A DNA stretch of 64,000 nucleotides from Bacillus sp. V3-13 (GTDB lineage Bacteria; Bacillota; Bacilli; Bacillales; Cytobacillaceae), in NCBI RefSeq assembly GCF_002860165.1, contig NZ_PGUZ01000038.1, positions 36,464-100,463 of the forward strand. The letters are read 5' to 3'. The notes beneath the pieces are model-generated. The model was not told the origin of the DNA. It saw only the letters and a list, made by a program, of their open reading frames with translations, and ran no database searches. A program made the position numbers and the translations under genes. Positions 18,502 to 27,387 of this stretch are shown here, piece after piece. How positions within the stretch are numbered: position 1 is the stretch's first letter; every line of letters starts with the position of its first letter.

Positions 18502-19205
18502 AGTTTATCCCTCTCGATATTCTGGCCATAATAAGCATTCGCGCCATGTTTTCTATAAAAATGTTTTTCTAGTAAAATTTGATCCATAGACATTAAGTTC
18601 GGATTTAATTGATAGGTATGATAAGCCATCTTTGCACACTCCTCTAAAACTACTGAATTATGTACAGCGTCTAAAGGATCTTTTCCCCAATTAAATGGTG
18701 CGTGATTATGTACGAGAACACCTGGTATTTCGTTTGGATTTATATCTTTAAACGTTTCTATAATGACATTTCCAGTTTCAAGCTCATATTCTCCTTCAAT
18801 TTCCTCTTTGGTCAAAGATCTGGTACATGGAATCGTTCCATTAAAGTAGTCTGCATGAGTAGTTCCTAGGGCAGGAATCGCTCTCCCGGTTTGGGCCCAT
18901 GTTGTTGCCCACGGGGAATGGGTGTGGACAATTCCTCCTATATCCGTAAAATTTTTATATAAAATTACATGTGTTGCAGTGTCGGAAGACGGTTTTAAAT
19001 GACCTTCCACTACCTTTCCCTCCAAATCCAGGACAACTAGATCCTCAATTTTCATCTCATCATAAGCTACTCCACTTGGTTTAATGACTATTAGCCCTTC
19101 ATCTCTATTGATACCGCTTACATTTCCCCAAGTAAAAGTCACTAATCCGAATTTAGGAAGCGATAGGTTAGCCTCTAATACTTGCACTTTTAAATCCTCT
19201 AACAC
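18498..19205 (-). CDS. araD: L-ribulose-5-phosphate 4-epimerase
   Basis: A 235-residue class II aldolase-type epimerase producing D-xylulose 5-phosphate from L-ribulose 5-phosphate. [22 protein letters not shown], the zinc-binding [14 protein letters not shown], and the late zinc His in HNHAPFNWG are characteristic. The start is GTG with AAAGGTG upstream. As first gene of the ara operon it is preceded by a promoter carrying two AraR boxes. Confidence 0.95.
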   Translation of the reverse strand: MLEDLKVQVLEANLSLPKFGLVTFTWGNVSGINRDEGLIVIKPSGVAYDEMKIEDLVVLDLEGKVVEGHLKPSSDTATHVILYKNFTDIGGIVHTHSPWATTWAQTGRAIPALGTTHADYFNGTIPCTRSLTKEEIEGEYELETGNVIIETFKDINPNEIPGVLVHNHAPFNWGKDPLDAVHNSVVLEECAKMAYHTYQLNPNLMSMDQILLEKHFYRKHGANAYYGQNIERDKL

Positions 19206-19350
19206 TATGAATCAACACCTTTCAAAATTTAAAGTTTAAGTTAAATTTCTTGGTATTTTATCTTTGATAACTTCTTCTCCTAGTACTATTAAAAACATTT
19301 ATTATAAAATTCGTGTTCATGTACCTTATTAACTAGTATTAACGCTTATA

Positions 19351-19410
19351 AGTTATACGAACAAATTTCTTATTTATACTTATTTTATAATAATTCGTAC
19401 GTACATTCAA
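19351..19410 (-). promoter_or_regulatory. ara operon promoter with two AraR operators
   Basis: On the minus strand TTGAAT (19410-19405), 17 bases, then TAAAAT (19387-19382) form a sigma-A promoter. Box 1 (19393-19408) has a perfect GTACGTAC core inside the promoter spacer. Box 2, AGTTATACGAACAAAT (19351-19366), matches the AraR consensus ATTTGTACGTACAAAT at 13 of 16 positions and lies just after the expected start. Their centres are 42 bp apart, about four helical turns, which would suit cooperative looping. Confidence 0.82.
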
Positions 19411-19495
19411 TGACTTATAATTATTTTGTACAGATAATTCCATGTTTATTTAAAATAAACTGTGCCAATATATCTTCTTTTGACCTAAATTGTTC

Positions 19496-19525
19496 AAAAA
19501 AAAAAAATGGAGGAATCCCCCCCAT
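19496..19525 (-). terminator. Terminator of the ABC-kinase-aldolase-isomerase operon
   Basis: On the minus strand a short GC-rich stem (ATGGGGG pairing with CCTCCAT, one G-U) is followed by twelve T residues. It lies 44 bases after the isomerase stop and isolates that operon from the ara promoter downstream. Confidence 0.85.
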
Positions 19526-19568
19526 CCCACTGCGTGTTTACAAATATATCCAATATATATAAAAGGAG

Positions 19569-20108
19569 TTAATATATTTCCGGTATTCTTTTGATTCTAG
19601 GATCTGTAAATATATCATCTTCATCTGTACTTCTTGTCGAAAATTCAGAGACTACAGCTCCTTCACTCCCTGCTTTAAACCAATGAAGAGTATTAGGATA
19701 AATGGTATATTGCTCTCCTGGATATAATATTACTTCTTTAAAAGCAGTGTAATAATTTTCATCCCCTTGAGGCGGATGAGTAGCTCTATTTTCTGTTTCT
19801 TCTCCTTCTACATATAGATATACGTTTCCGTATCGACATCTAAAGGTCTCTTCTTTTCCATCATCAAATTCCCTCTTTGGATGTTTGTGCTCCGGACAGG
19901 TTTGATATGGCAGTAAGGCTAGTTCCTTGGCGCAAACTTGATTTGTGTTTACATAAGTAATCAATTGCAATCCGGTATCTTCTATTTTATTAAGTCCAAA
20001 ATCTGCAACTTCTAAATTCTCTTTCTCATCTTCCGTCAGCACTATGTTTGCCCTATTAAATAACTCTAAAGCCTCGACTTTTATTCTTTCATATTCTTGC
20101 CGTTCCAA
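19569..20108 (-). CDS. D-lyxose/D-mannose-type ketol-isomerase (cupin fold)
   Basis: A 179-residue cupin-type sugar isomerase related to D-lyxose isomerases such as Bacillus YdaE. Metal ligands are in CPEHKHPKREF (His, His, Glu region), and NTLHWFKAG supplies the last His. These enzymes interconvert D-lyxose and D-xylulose, and often D-mannose and D-fructose. The start is TTG with AAGGAGG upstream. It is the last gene of an operon with an aldolase and a PfkB kinase, so it probably produces the ketose that the kinase uses. The true substrate could be another aldose. Confidence 0.83.
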   Translation of the reverse strand: MERQEYERIKVEALELFNRANIVLTEDEKENLEVADFGLNKIEDTGLQLITYVNTNQVCAKELALLPYQTCPEHKHPKREFDDGKEETFRCRYGNVYLYVEGEETENRATHPPQGDENYYTAFKEVILYPGEQYTIYPNTLHWFKAGSEGAVVSEFSTRSTDEDDIFTDPRIKRIPEIY

Positions 20109-20269
20109 TCTTCTCTCCTCCTTGTAAGCACGAGATTCATAAAATAGCTAAATTCTCACTCTAATTTTTAGATTGATTGAATAAGAAGGTGCAAAATCAC
20201 CCCAAATCCAACAAAACGGAGGCGACAAGCTTGTAACCCCCTAAATCGACTTATTCTTGAATTTAAATA

Positions 20270-21151
20270 TTATCTTAATACTGCGCCTTTGTTCAAGAAG
20301 ATTTCCATAGCTCTTTTAACATCTTTTTTAATTGCTTCTTTTGCGACTACTGTAAAGTCATGATAGAAAAGATTTGAATTTTGATCTATATACTCTTTGA
20401 CTGCGTGTGCGCCAGCTTTTGCAGCATAACTATAATAATTTATTTTTCTGACACCAGAATTAATTGCCTTTACATAATCTTCTATACTTAATCCTGAACC
20501 ACCATGCATCACAACTGGTCTTTGAATGTTTTTGTAAATCGCTTTGAGCCTATCAAAATCAAGATTGGGTTCTTTGATATAAATTCCATGAACTGTACCG
20601 AAAGATGCAGCTAACGCATCGATGTCCGTTTTCTCAACAAAGTCCTTTGCGATTAATGGATCTGTATAATAATCCACTGATTCACCTTGACCGTATAACT
20701 CTCCTCCTGCCGACTCTTCTCCTCCGATTCCTGAAGAAGTCATCACTCCAAGTTCAGCTTCTACCGAAACATTATTTTTATGAGCATATTCAACTACTTC
20801 TTCTACTGTTCTAATATTATCTTCATATTTCATATGAGAAGCATCAATCATTACTGAACTAAAGCCTATATCTATTGCCTGTTTTACTATTTCTAGATTT
20901 GTTCCATGATCAAGGTGGACAGCCACAGGAACATTGGCTCTTTTTGCAAAATCAACCAGGATCGGCCCCATTATTTCGAGCGGGATAATTTCATTATGCA
21001 CTTCTGCATGTGACAATATAATTGGAGCTTGCAATTCTTCTGCCGCTTCTGTCACAGCCCTTACTGATTCCAAAGTAGGTGAATTAAAAGCACCTACTGC
21101 GTAATTTCCAGCTTCAGCTTTAGATAAAATCTCGTTTAAAGTAACTAACAT
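20270..21151 (-). CDS. Class II fructose-bisphosphate-type aldolase
   Basis: A 293-residue zinc aldolase of the FbaA/GatY/KbaY family, which splits ketose phosphates to dihydroxyacetone phosphate and an aldehyde. Motifs are VAVHLDHGTN (zinc His and Asp), VMIDASHMKYEDNI, VSVEAELG, GTVHGIYI and VVMHGGSGL. The loop after the last zinc His reads KINYYSYAAKAG, differing from the usual glycolytic enzyme and suggesting a different ketose phosphate. AGGAGG precedes the ATG. Position between PfkB kinase and isomerase genes supports a peripheral sugar role. Confidence 0.88.
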   Translation of the reverse strand: MLVTLNEILSKAEAGNYAVGAFNSPTLESVRAVTEAAEELQAPIILSHAEVHNEIIPLEIMGPILVDFAKRANVPVAVHLDHGTNLEIVKQAIDIGFSSVMIDASHMKYEDNIRTVEEVVEYAHKNNVSVEAELGVMTSSGIGGEESAGGELYGQGESVDYYTDPLIAKDFVEKTDIDALAASFGTVHGIYIKEPNLDFDRLKAIYKNIQRPVVMHGGSGLSIEDYVKAINSGVRKINYYSYAAKAGAHAVKEYIDQNSNLFYHDFTVVAKEAIKKDVKRAMEIFLNKGAVLR

Positions 21152-21162
21152 GATATCCTCCT

Positions 21163-22179
21163 TTAAATTTTTATTTCGTCTTTTTTTGGATATTCCTCAT
21201 ACATCGTAATTAATTGTTCGTAACTTCGGACTCCTGAAGTGCTATCCTCCTCAAATAATGAAGAGGCTGCAGCTGCGGTACCTAACTTCATTGATCCAGG
21301 AAGGTCCAAGCCTTTTAAAGCCCCATATAAAACACCGGAAACATAAGCATCCCCTGCACCGACTGTTCCCTTAATTAATCTATGATCTATCAATAAGGAT
21401 GGGGTACTATATAAATTTATTCCATCAAATCCGAAACTGCCTTCCGGTGTATGGATCACAACCCAGTCCTTTACTCCTAATTCTTTCAACTTAAATAGAA
21501 CCTTTTTAATATTGTGAGTGATTAATTCTCCATCCGTATCTCTTAAGTTAATGCCAACACTTTTACCTGCTTCGAGTTCATTTATGACACAATAGTTTGT
21601 ATACTTTAAACTTGGTGGTACAATTTGTTCATACCTATTACTATTTTCACTAACAATGTCTATTGATGTCTTAATTCCTAAGTCTTGCGCTTGTTTCAAA
21701 ACCTTTGCCATCTTTGTTCCATATACACTGTCTTCTTGATCTAAAGATTCTAATAGCAGGATATATGCAATATGTAAAATCTTCGAAGTTAATTTTTCTA
21801 ATTGAATGGTATTCTCGTCAAATAAAATTGAATTTCCTCTGTATGCAAAAAAGGTCCTGCTATGATCAAACTCATCCTGAATCACATCAGTAAAAGGAGT
21901 ATCTCCAATCACTTTCACTTGATTCATATCAATATTTTTATATTCTCCCAATCTCTCTTTCAGAAAATTTCCTTTTTCATCGTCGCCAATAAGAGTTACT
22001 ATTTCAATCGGTAAGTTATGATCAATTTTAGCCAAAGTAACAGAGCAATTAGAGACTGCTCCACCAATTGACCTTCCAATACTTTGTATTGTTGTTAGTT
22101 CGGATTTATTCGGGTATCGATCGATTCTTTTAATTTCATCCACCGCTATTGTACCTGCAACCGCAATTCCCTCTTTCAA
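21163..22179 (-). CDS. PfkB family sugar kinase
   Basis: A 338-residue ribokinase-type kinase. It has the N-terminal GG motif in SIGGAVSNCSVTLAKI and the C-terminal catalytic GTVGAGDAYVSGVLYG with the conserved Asp base. Family members phosphorylate fructose, ribose, tagatose 6-phosphate or similar sugars, often at C1 or C6. The TTG start follows AGGTGA. Gene order (importer, kinase, aldolase, isomerase) suggests that it makes the ketose 1-phosphate for the aldolase. Confidence 0.87.
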   Translation of the reverse strand: MKEGIAVAGTIAVDEIKRIDRYPNKSELTTIQSIGRSIGGAVSNCSVTLAKIDHNLPIEIVTLIGDDEKGNFLKERLGEYKNIDMNQVKVIGDTPFTDVIQDEFDHSRTFFAYRGNSILFDENTIQLEKLTSKILHIAYILLLESLDQEDSVYGTKMAKVLKQAQDLGIKTSIDIVSENSNRYEQIVPPSLKYTNYCVINELEAGKSVGINLRDTDGELITHNIKKVLFKLKELGVKDWVVIHTPEGSFGFDGINLYSTPSLLIDHRLIKGTVGAGDAYVSGVLYGALKGLDLPGSMKLGTAAAASSLFEEDSTSGVRSYEQLITMYEEYPKKDEIKI

Positions 22180-22257
22180 TTGATCACCTACTTAGTATCA
22201 CAGTCTATCTATTTCTAGATTAAGCAGTATAACTACCTAAACAGTGATATTGTTCGA

Positions 22258-23259
22258 CTATGACTTTCTTTTTTTAATGACATCGGCGTAAACTGCAACT
22301 AAAATGACTATGCCTTTTACAATATATTGCCAAAATGAGCTTACTCCCATTAGGTTTAATCCATTACTAAGTACTCCAATGATGAGTGCCCCTATTACAG
22401 TGCCACCTATTCTGCCGTATCCACCTGTCATACTTGTTCCACCTAAAACAACAGCGGCAATCGCGTCCAGTTCTGCTGCATTTCCCGCAGTTGGCTGCCC
22501 GGAGAACATTCGTGAGGCAAGAACGATACCCGCTACAGCAGCCATTAACCCACTAAATGTATAAGCAAAGAACTTTATTTTTTTGATATTAATACCAGAG
22601 AATTTAGCAGCTTCCGCATTTCCGCCCACTGCATACATATATCGACCAAGCCTGGTTTTATTCATGATTAAATAACATACTATTAAAATAATAATTAAAT
22701 ATAATACTGGTGTAGGCAATACTCCCCCAATATAACCAGATCCAATAGAGTTAAAAGATTCTGACATAACCCTGACCGGTTTCCCATCAGTCAAGACATA
22801 TGCGGCTCCCCTCGCTATATTCATCGTGGCCAGGGTAACAATAAATGGAGGAATCACTGTAGTAGCTACTACATAACCGTTCACAGCACCAAATAATATA
22901 CCGACTAAAAGACCCGCAGCCACTGCTATTAAAACAGGAGCTCCCAAAAAGGCGATTAACGCAGTTGTCACAACACCAACTACGGCCATTATGGAACCAA
23001 CAGAAAGGTCAATACCGCCCAAAATAATGATCATTGTCATTGCCAATGCCAAATATAAATTTGTAGATGTTTGCCTTAATACATTTAATAGATTATTGGA
23101 TGTTAAAAAATTGGGATTGATTACAGATATGATGATACACAAAACTAGAAGCCCTAAGATTATACCGATATTGTCTCGAACAAAATTTTTAATACCAGAA
23201 CCAAAATGTAGAAGGAAATTGTCTTTTTTGTTTTCAATGTTATAAGTCACTTGAGACAT
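22258..23259 (-). CDS. Sugar ABC transporter permease (RbsC family)
   Basis: A 333-residue membrane protein with eight to ten hydrophobic segments, of the ribose/xylose/galactose permease family. TMIIILGGIDLSVGSIMAV, VLGGTSMTGGYGRIGGTVIGAL and the cytoplasmic NAEAAKFSGINIKKIK loop for ATPase contact are typical. GGGGG precedes the ATG, and the gene directly follows the ATPase gene. It probably forms a homodimeric channel with the ATPase below. Confidence 0.93.
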   Translation of the reverse strand: MSQVTYNIENKKDNFLLHFGSGIKNFVRDNIGIILGLLVLCIIISVINPNFLTSNNLLNVLRQTSTNLYLALAMTMIIILGGIDLSVGSIMAVVGVVTTALIAFLGAPVLIAVAAGLLVGILFGAVNGYVVATTVIPPFIVTLATMNIARGAAYVLTDGKPVRVMSESFNSIGSGYIGGVLPTPVLYLIIILIVCYLIMNKTRLGRYMYAVGGNAEAAKFSGINIKKIKFFAYTFSGLMAAVAGIVLASRMFSGQPTAGNAAELDAIAAVVLGGTSMTGGYGRIGGTVIGALIIGVLSNGLNLMGVSSFWQYIVKGIVILVAVYADVIKKRKS

Positions 23260-23260
23260 A

Positions 23261-24751
23261 TTAATTACCCCCAGTAGCGTAATGCATGATCGTTTCTTGA
23301 CTAAACTTATCTTTATTTAAGATAGTCTGAATCTTCCCCTTATACATGACTGCAACTCTATCGCTCATGTTTATTACTTCAGGCAGCTCAGAGGAAATCA
23401 TGATGATCGAAACACCTTCATTTACTAATCTGTTCATAATAGAATAAATTTCTGCCTTTGCGCCAACATCAACACCTCTTGTTGGTTCATCAAGAATTAA
23501 AACTCGCGGTTTCGTTGCTAACCATCTTGAAATCAATACCTTTTGTTGATTACCGCCACTTAAATTTTTTACTTCCTGATCTGGGCTTGGTGTCTTTATA
23601 GATAATTCCTTTATGTAATTATTTGTTTCTTTATTTTCATATTTAGAATTAACCTTAAAGAGTTTTATAAATTCATGTAATATCCTAATAGTGATATTGT
23701 ATTGAACAGATTGTATTAAGAATAATCCTTCTTCTTTACGATTTTCCGTTACATAAGCAATTCCATTTCTTATTGCATCATTAGGATTTTTAATCGTTGC
23801 TTTTTCCCCATTTACAAATATTTCTCCGCGTTCAAATGAGTCCAGACCAAATATGCACTTCATAAGTTCAGATCTGCCGGCACCAACTAATCCTGAAAAA
23901 CCAAGTATCTCACCTTTCATTAATTCAAAATTGGCATTTTCTAAAACACCTTTCTTCGTTAAATTACTGACCTTCAAGACACATTCACCTGTAGATGAAA
24001 AGTCCCTAACATAGTAATTGGTTAATTCCCGACCAACCATCATCGATATTAGTTTTTCGTTTTTAGTATCTTTGGTATAAACTGTTCCTATATAGGTGCC
24101 ATCTCGCATGACAGTGATTCTATCAGTGATCTCAAATAATTCATTCATTCTATGGGAGATATAAACAATTCCAACGCCTTGTTCTTTTAAGTTTCTAATG
24201 GTTTTAAATAAGAAATCTACCTCTTTTTCAGTTAGTGAAGAGGTTGGTTCATCCATTACGATTATCTTGGAATTAAAAGATACAGCTTTTATGATTTCTA
24301 TCATTTGTTGTTGAGCAACGGTTAGTTTTTTGATGGGGGTTCTTGCAGATAACTGTAAATCGAAATCATTTAAAAATTTTTGAGCATTTTCAAACATTGT
24401 ACTTTTATCAATAAAACCTGTTTTTGTTAAAGGTTCACGACCTAAATAGATGTTTTCTGCTATCGATAAATAAGGGACTAATACGATTTCTTGGTGAATG
24501 AGGCTTATTCCATATTTTTGCGCATCTTTTACACCATTGATCTGGACCTCATTGCCTTCAATAAAGATCTTCCCTTCGTCTATGCTATAAATACCTCCAA
24601 GTATTTTCATTAGTGTTGATTTACCTGCACCATTTTCTCCAAGAAGCGCATGGACCTCTCCACTTTTCAGTTCGAAATCAACACCCTTTAAAGCATAAAC
24701 CCCAGGAAATCGCTTATTTACACCAGTCATTTCCAACAGTTTGCTGCTCAT
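23261..24751 (-). CDS. Sugar ABC transporter ATPase (RbsA family, two nucleotide-binding domains)
   Basis: A 496-residue duplicated ATPase. Domain 1 has Walker A GENGAGKST, the Q-loop LIHQE and Walker B IIVMDEPTSSL. Domain 2 has the degenerate Walker A GLVGAGRSE, signature LSGGNQQKV and LILDEPTRGVDVGAK, as in RbsA. I take the ATG at 24751, preceded by GAGGTGG, and treat the longer reading to 24871 as non-coding. It energises uptake with the permease and binding protein of this operon. Confidence 0.93.
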   Translation of the reverse strand: MSSKLLEMTGVNKRFPGVYALKGVDFELKSGEVHALLGENGAGKSTLMKILGGIYSIDEGKIFIEGNEVQINGVKDAQKYGISLIHQEIVLVPYLSIAENIYLGREPLTKTGFIDKSTMFENAQKFLNDFDLQLSARTPIKKLTVAQQQMIEIIKAVSFNSKIIVMDEPTSSLTEKEVDFLFKTIRNLKEQGVGIVYISHRMNELFEITDRITVMRDGTYIGTVYTKDTKNEKLISMMVGRELTNYYVRDFSSTGECVLKVSNLTKKGVLENANFELMKGEILGFSGLVGAGRSELMKCIFGLDSFERGEIFVNGEKATIKNPNDAIRNGIAYVTENRKEEGLFLIQSVQYNITIRILHEFIKLFKVNSKYENKETNNYIKELSIKTPSPDQEVKNLSGGNQQKVLISRWLATKPRVLILDEPTRGVDVGAKAEIYSIMNRLVNEGVSIIMISSELPEVINMSDRVAVMYKGKIQTILNKDKFSQETIMHYATGGN

Positions 24752-24916
24752 ATATTCCACCTCGTTTAATGATAAAGGGTGACTCATAAGTATCTGCTTC
24801 CGGATTCCAGTACAAAATATAGCGCTTTCATTTATTTCCTTACTATATTTATGTACCAAGAAGGCTGACACTCATGTTTTGAGCCACCCACTAATCTAAA
24901 CATTATAAACTACTTC

Positions 24917-25876
24917 TTACTGCCAACCATCTACACCATATTCATCAACATTATCTTTATTGATTAAAAATGTTTCTACCGGAGTTCTCTTTTCAAAGTC
25001 TTCATCTTTTAGCACTTTGTATGCAACTTCAACAGACTGCTCTCCAATTGAAATTGGTGACTGAGCCCCTGTTCCTACAAATGGTCCACCTTCAGCAATG
25101 GCAGCCTTTGCATCTGGAGATCCATCCACTCCATATATGGCGATGTCGGTAACGTTGGCAGCTTTTGCAGCTGCTAAAGCACCTAAAGCTGTTGGATCAT
25201 TTCCGCCCATTATAGCGATAATATCAGGGTGCGCTTGAAGGATATCTTCTGTGATATCCAGAGCTGTTTCTAAATCCCCTTTAGCATCTTGTTGTGCAAC
25301 TATTTCAAAATTTTTCCCTTTAATCGCTTCCATAAATCCATCGATTCTATCATTAATAGAGTTCATAGTTGGGCTATCAAGGATTGCTATCTTTCCACCG
25401 TCAGGAAATCTTTTTACTAAATCTTCCCCGGCAACTCTACCTGCATTTTTATTATCAGAACCAACGTAAGCGGTAACATAATCAAAATCTTTAACTTCTG
25501 TATCATAGTTAATGATCGGTATACCGGCTTCTTCTAGCATAACTAGAGCAGGCCTAATCCCTTCCCAATCAACTGGATTTAAGAATATTGCATCAATTCC
25601 CTGTGCAATCATATCTTCAATCTGATTAATTTGTAGTGATACGTCCATTGCCGGGTTAGTTGTAATAAGCTTATCGCCATTTGCCTCTACTTTCTTGCGA
25701 ATAGATTCTTCAAGTACTTGGAAGAATGGGTTATTCTGTGTCATAGAAGTGTAACCAAAAACGATTTGATCATCAGATTCTTTTTCTCCAGAACCACTAG
25801 CCCCTTCCTTATTGTTACATGCGGCTAATCCCAAAGTTAGTAATGCAACTAAGAATAAAGACATAAATTTTCTCAA
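24917..25876 (-). CDS. Sugar ABC transporter substrate-binding lipoprotein (RbsB family)
   Basis: A 319-residue periplasmic-binding-protein-type lipoprotein. The signal peptide ends in the lipobox LGLAACNNK, so Cys20 should carry the lipid anchor. The mature part resembles RbsB: VFGYTSMTQNNPFFQ, FLNPVDWEGIRPAL, YDTEVKDFDYVTAYVGSDN and AIMGGNDPTALGALAA. It is the first gene of the operon, with GAGGGGG before the ATG. The ligand is presumably an aldopentose or hexose handled by the lyxose-type isomerase. Confidence 0.92.
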   Translation of the reverse strand: MRKFMSLFLVALLTLGLAACNNKEGASGSGEKESDDQIVFGYTSMTQNNPFFQVLEESIRKKVEANGDKLITTNPAMDVSLQINQIEDMIAQGIDAIFLNPVDWEGIRPALVMLEEAGIPIINYDTEVKDFDYVTAYVGSDNKNAGRVAGEDLVKRFPDGGKIAILDSPTMNSINDRIDGFMEAIKGKNFEIVAQQDAKGDLETALDITEDILQAHPDIIAIMGGNDPTALGALAAAKAANVTDIAIYGVDGSPDAKAAIAEGGPFVGTGAQSPISIGEQSVEVAYKVLKDEDFEKRTPVETFLINKDNVDEYGVDGWQ

Positions 25877-25917
25877 TGTAATGCCCCCTCGCTTAAATTT
25901 TTCATAAATTTTATATT

Positions 25918-25935
25918 AAAATCACAGATGTGATT
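25918..25935. promoter_or_regulatory. Perfect palindromic operator candidate before the ABC sugar operon
   Basis: AAATCACAGATGTGATTT is an 8-bp perfect inverted repeat with a 2-bp centre, placed 42 bases before the binding-protein start and downstream of the likely promoter, where a repressor would block elongation. A second inverted repeat, AAAATGATT/AATCATTTT, lies at 25953-25979. No regulator gene belonging to this operon is present in the window. Confidence 0.6.
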
Positions 25936-26086
25936 TAACATATGGTTGAAATAAAATGATTAAAAAATTCAATCATTTTTTTGAAATTTTAGTTTACTAA
26001 TCTATTACGTATGGAACATGATTTCGTATTAAAGAGTTGTTTTGGACTTTTAATTTATACGGATAACCTATTTAAAAACATAACTT

Positions 26087-26132
26087 ATAGTATTCTAATA
26101 AAAGCTGCATACAATCCGTTAAAGCGTTTTCA
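26087..26132 (-). promoter_or_regulatory. Promoter and cre-like site of the ABC sugar operon
   Basis: On the minus strand TTGTAT (26114-26109), 16 bases, TACTAT (26092-26087) resembles a sigma-A promoter. Just upstream, TGAAAACGCTTTAA (26132-26119) matches the CcpA cre consensus TGWAANCGNTNWCA at 13 of 14 positions. This suggests catabolite control. The untranslated leader would be about 205 bases. Apart from this and the two inverted repeats, 25877-26396 shows nothing clear. Confidence 0.6.
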
Positions 26133-26396
26133 TTTTACGGTTTATTGAAAAAAAAAACACAGTAATATAAGATTAATATGTAGTTTCAAAGTCATTTACT
26201 CTTTTCCATACCCACATTATATATATGTACGTATAAGTTTTCAAGAGATTTATGATAAATCGAAGAAAAATAAATTTTTCTCTTAAACATGTATGTACAT
26301 CTACGCGTATAAATGCAGTTAAGTCTAACAGTGACCGCAATATACGACTGTTCGGAAAATATCATCCAATACCGTTCTTCAGACAACAAAGTGAAT

Positions 26397-26423
26397 AAGC
26401 AACCACCCGCTGGGTGGTTGCTT
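26397..26423 (-). terminator. Terminator-like hairpin after the transketolase genes
   Basis: AAGCAACCACCC (26397-26408) pairs perfectly with GGGTGGTTGCTT (26412-26423) around a three-base loop. It starts one base past the transketolase C-subunit stop codon. The T tract on the minus strand is weak (TTATTCACTTTG), so termination strength is uncertain, but the hairpin would also protect the 3' end. Confidence 0.75.
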
Positions 26424-26424
26424 A

Positions 26425-27387
26425 TCATTTATTTACTATTTCTTTCACTGCATTTGCAATATCTTTTGAGGTTAATTTATAGTACTCCTTCAAATATTCC
26501 GTTTTCCCGACCTGTCCGAATTGCTCTTTTACTCCAATTCTTCTCAGTGGTGTCGGGCACTGTTCACTCAATACTTCAGCAACCGCACTGCCAAGCCCGC
26601 CAATGACGTTATGATTTTCGGCAGTTACCACCGCTTTAGTCCTCTCGGAGTATTTGACAATAAGGTCTGTATCGATTGGTTTTATGGAAAACATATCAAT
26701 GACGGTTGCTTCTATGCCGCCTGCGAGCAGCTCGTCTGCAGCTTGCAATGACTCGGCCACCATAATGCCGCTTGCGATGATCGTAACATCTTTTCCTTCA
26801 CGCAAAACTTTGCCCTTACATGTTTCAAATGTCTCCTGTTCATCATAAATTTTAATCGCATTTTTTCGGATAGTGCGGATATAATGAATCCCATATTCAT
26901 GAGCAACTTTTCTCAATAAATAACCAAGCATCGCAGAATCGCTTACCTCATATACGGTTGCATTGGGAATAAGGCGGACAAGCCCGAGATCTTCAAAAGC
27001 CATGTGAGTCCCGCCGTTGTGTTCAGCAGTAACGCCCGAATCAGAGCCCAGTATTTTTATATTCAGCCGCGCATACGCACCAGATACAAACAATTGGTCA
27101 AAGGCTCGCCTTGTCGCAAATTGTGCAAAAGTGTGGACGAAAGGAATTTTACCGGTGAGCGAAAGCCCTGCGGCCACTCCTGTCATATTGGCTTCCATGA
27201 TTCCGCAGTTAATGAGCTGATTGGGAATTTCCTTAAGAATTTTATTTGTGCTGATGGCGCTCATCAGGTCAGCTTCAAGGGCAATGATTTTCGGATTATT
27301 TCGGGCTAACTCCAGAATCGTATTTGCGTACATTTGCCGCATTTCAATCTTTTCTGTTTCGTATTGCTTCGAGGCCGCTTGTATCAC
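26425..27387 (-). CDS. Transketolase C-terminal subunit (split transketolase)
   Basis: A 320-residue protein covering the pyrimidine-binding and C-terminal domains of transketolase/DXPS-type enzymes. It has MEANMTGVAAGLSLTG with the conserved Glu that activates the thiamine cofactor, FAQFATRRAFDQL, and TAENHNVIGGLGSAVAEVL. It should pair with the N-subunit gene upstream, with which it overlaps by four bases (GTGA). Split transketolases beside PTS genes often serve peripheral sugar pathways, for example apulose 4-phosphate transketolase. Here the ketose phosphate donor is unknown. Confidence 0.9.
   Translation of the reverse strand: MIQAASKQYETEKIEMRQMYANTILELARNNPKIIALEADLMSAISTNKILKEIPNQLINCGIMEANMTGVAAGLSLTGKIPFVHTFAQFATRRAFDQLFVSGAYARLNIKILGSDSGVTAEHNGGTHMAFEDLGLVRLIPNATVYEVSDSAMLGYLLRKVAHEYGIHYIRTIRKNAIKIYDEQETFETCKGKVLREGKDVTIIASGIMVAESLQAADELLAGGIEATVIDMFSIKPIDTDLIVKYSERTKAVVTAENHNVIGGLGSAVAEVLSEQCPTPLRRIGVKEQFGQVGKTEYLKEYYKLTSKDIANAVKEIVNK

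Noticed and set aside
26192..26428. Small minus-strand reading frame of 78 codons
   Set aside because: It overlaps the hairpin after the transketolase genes, has no ribosome binding site and shows no family features.
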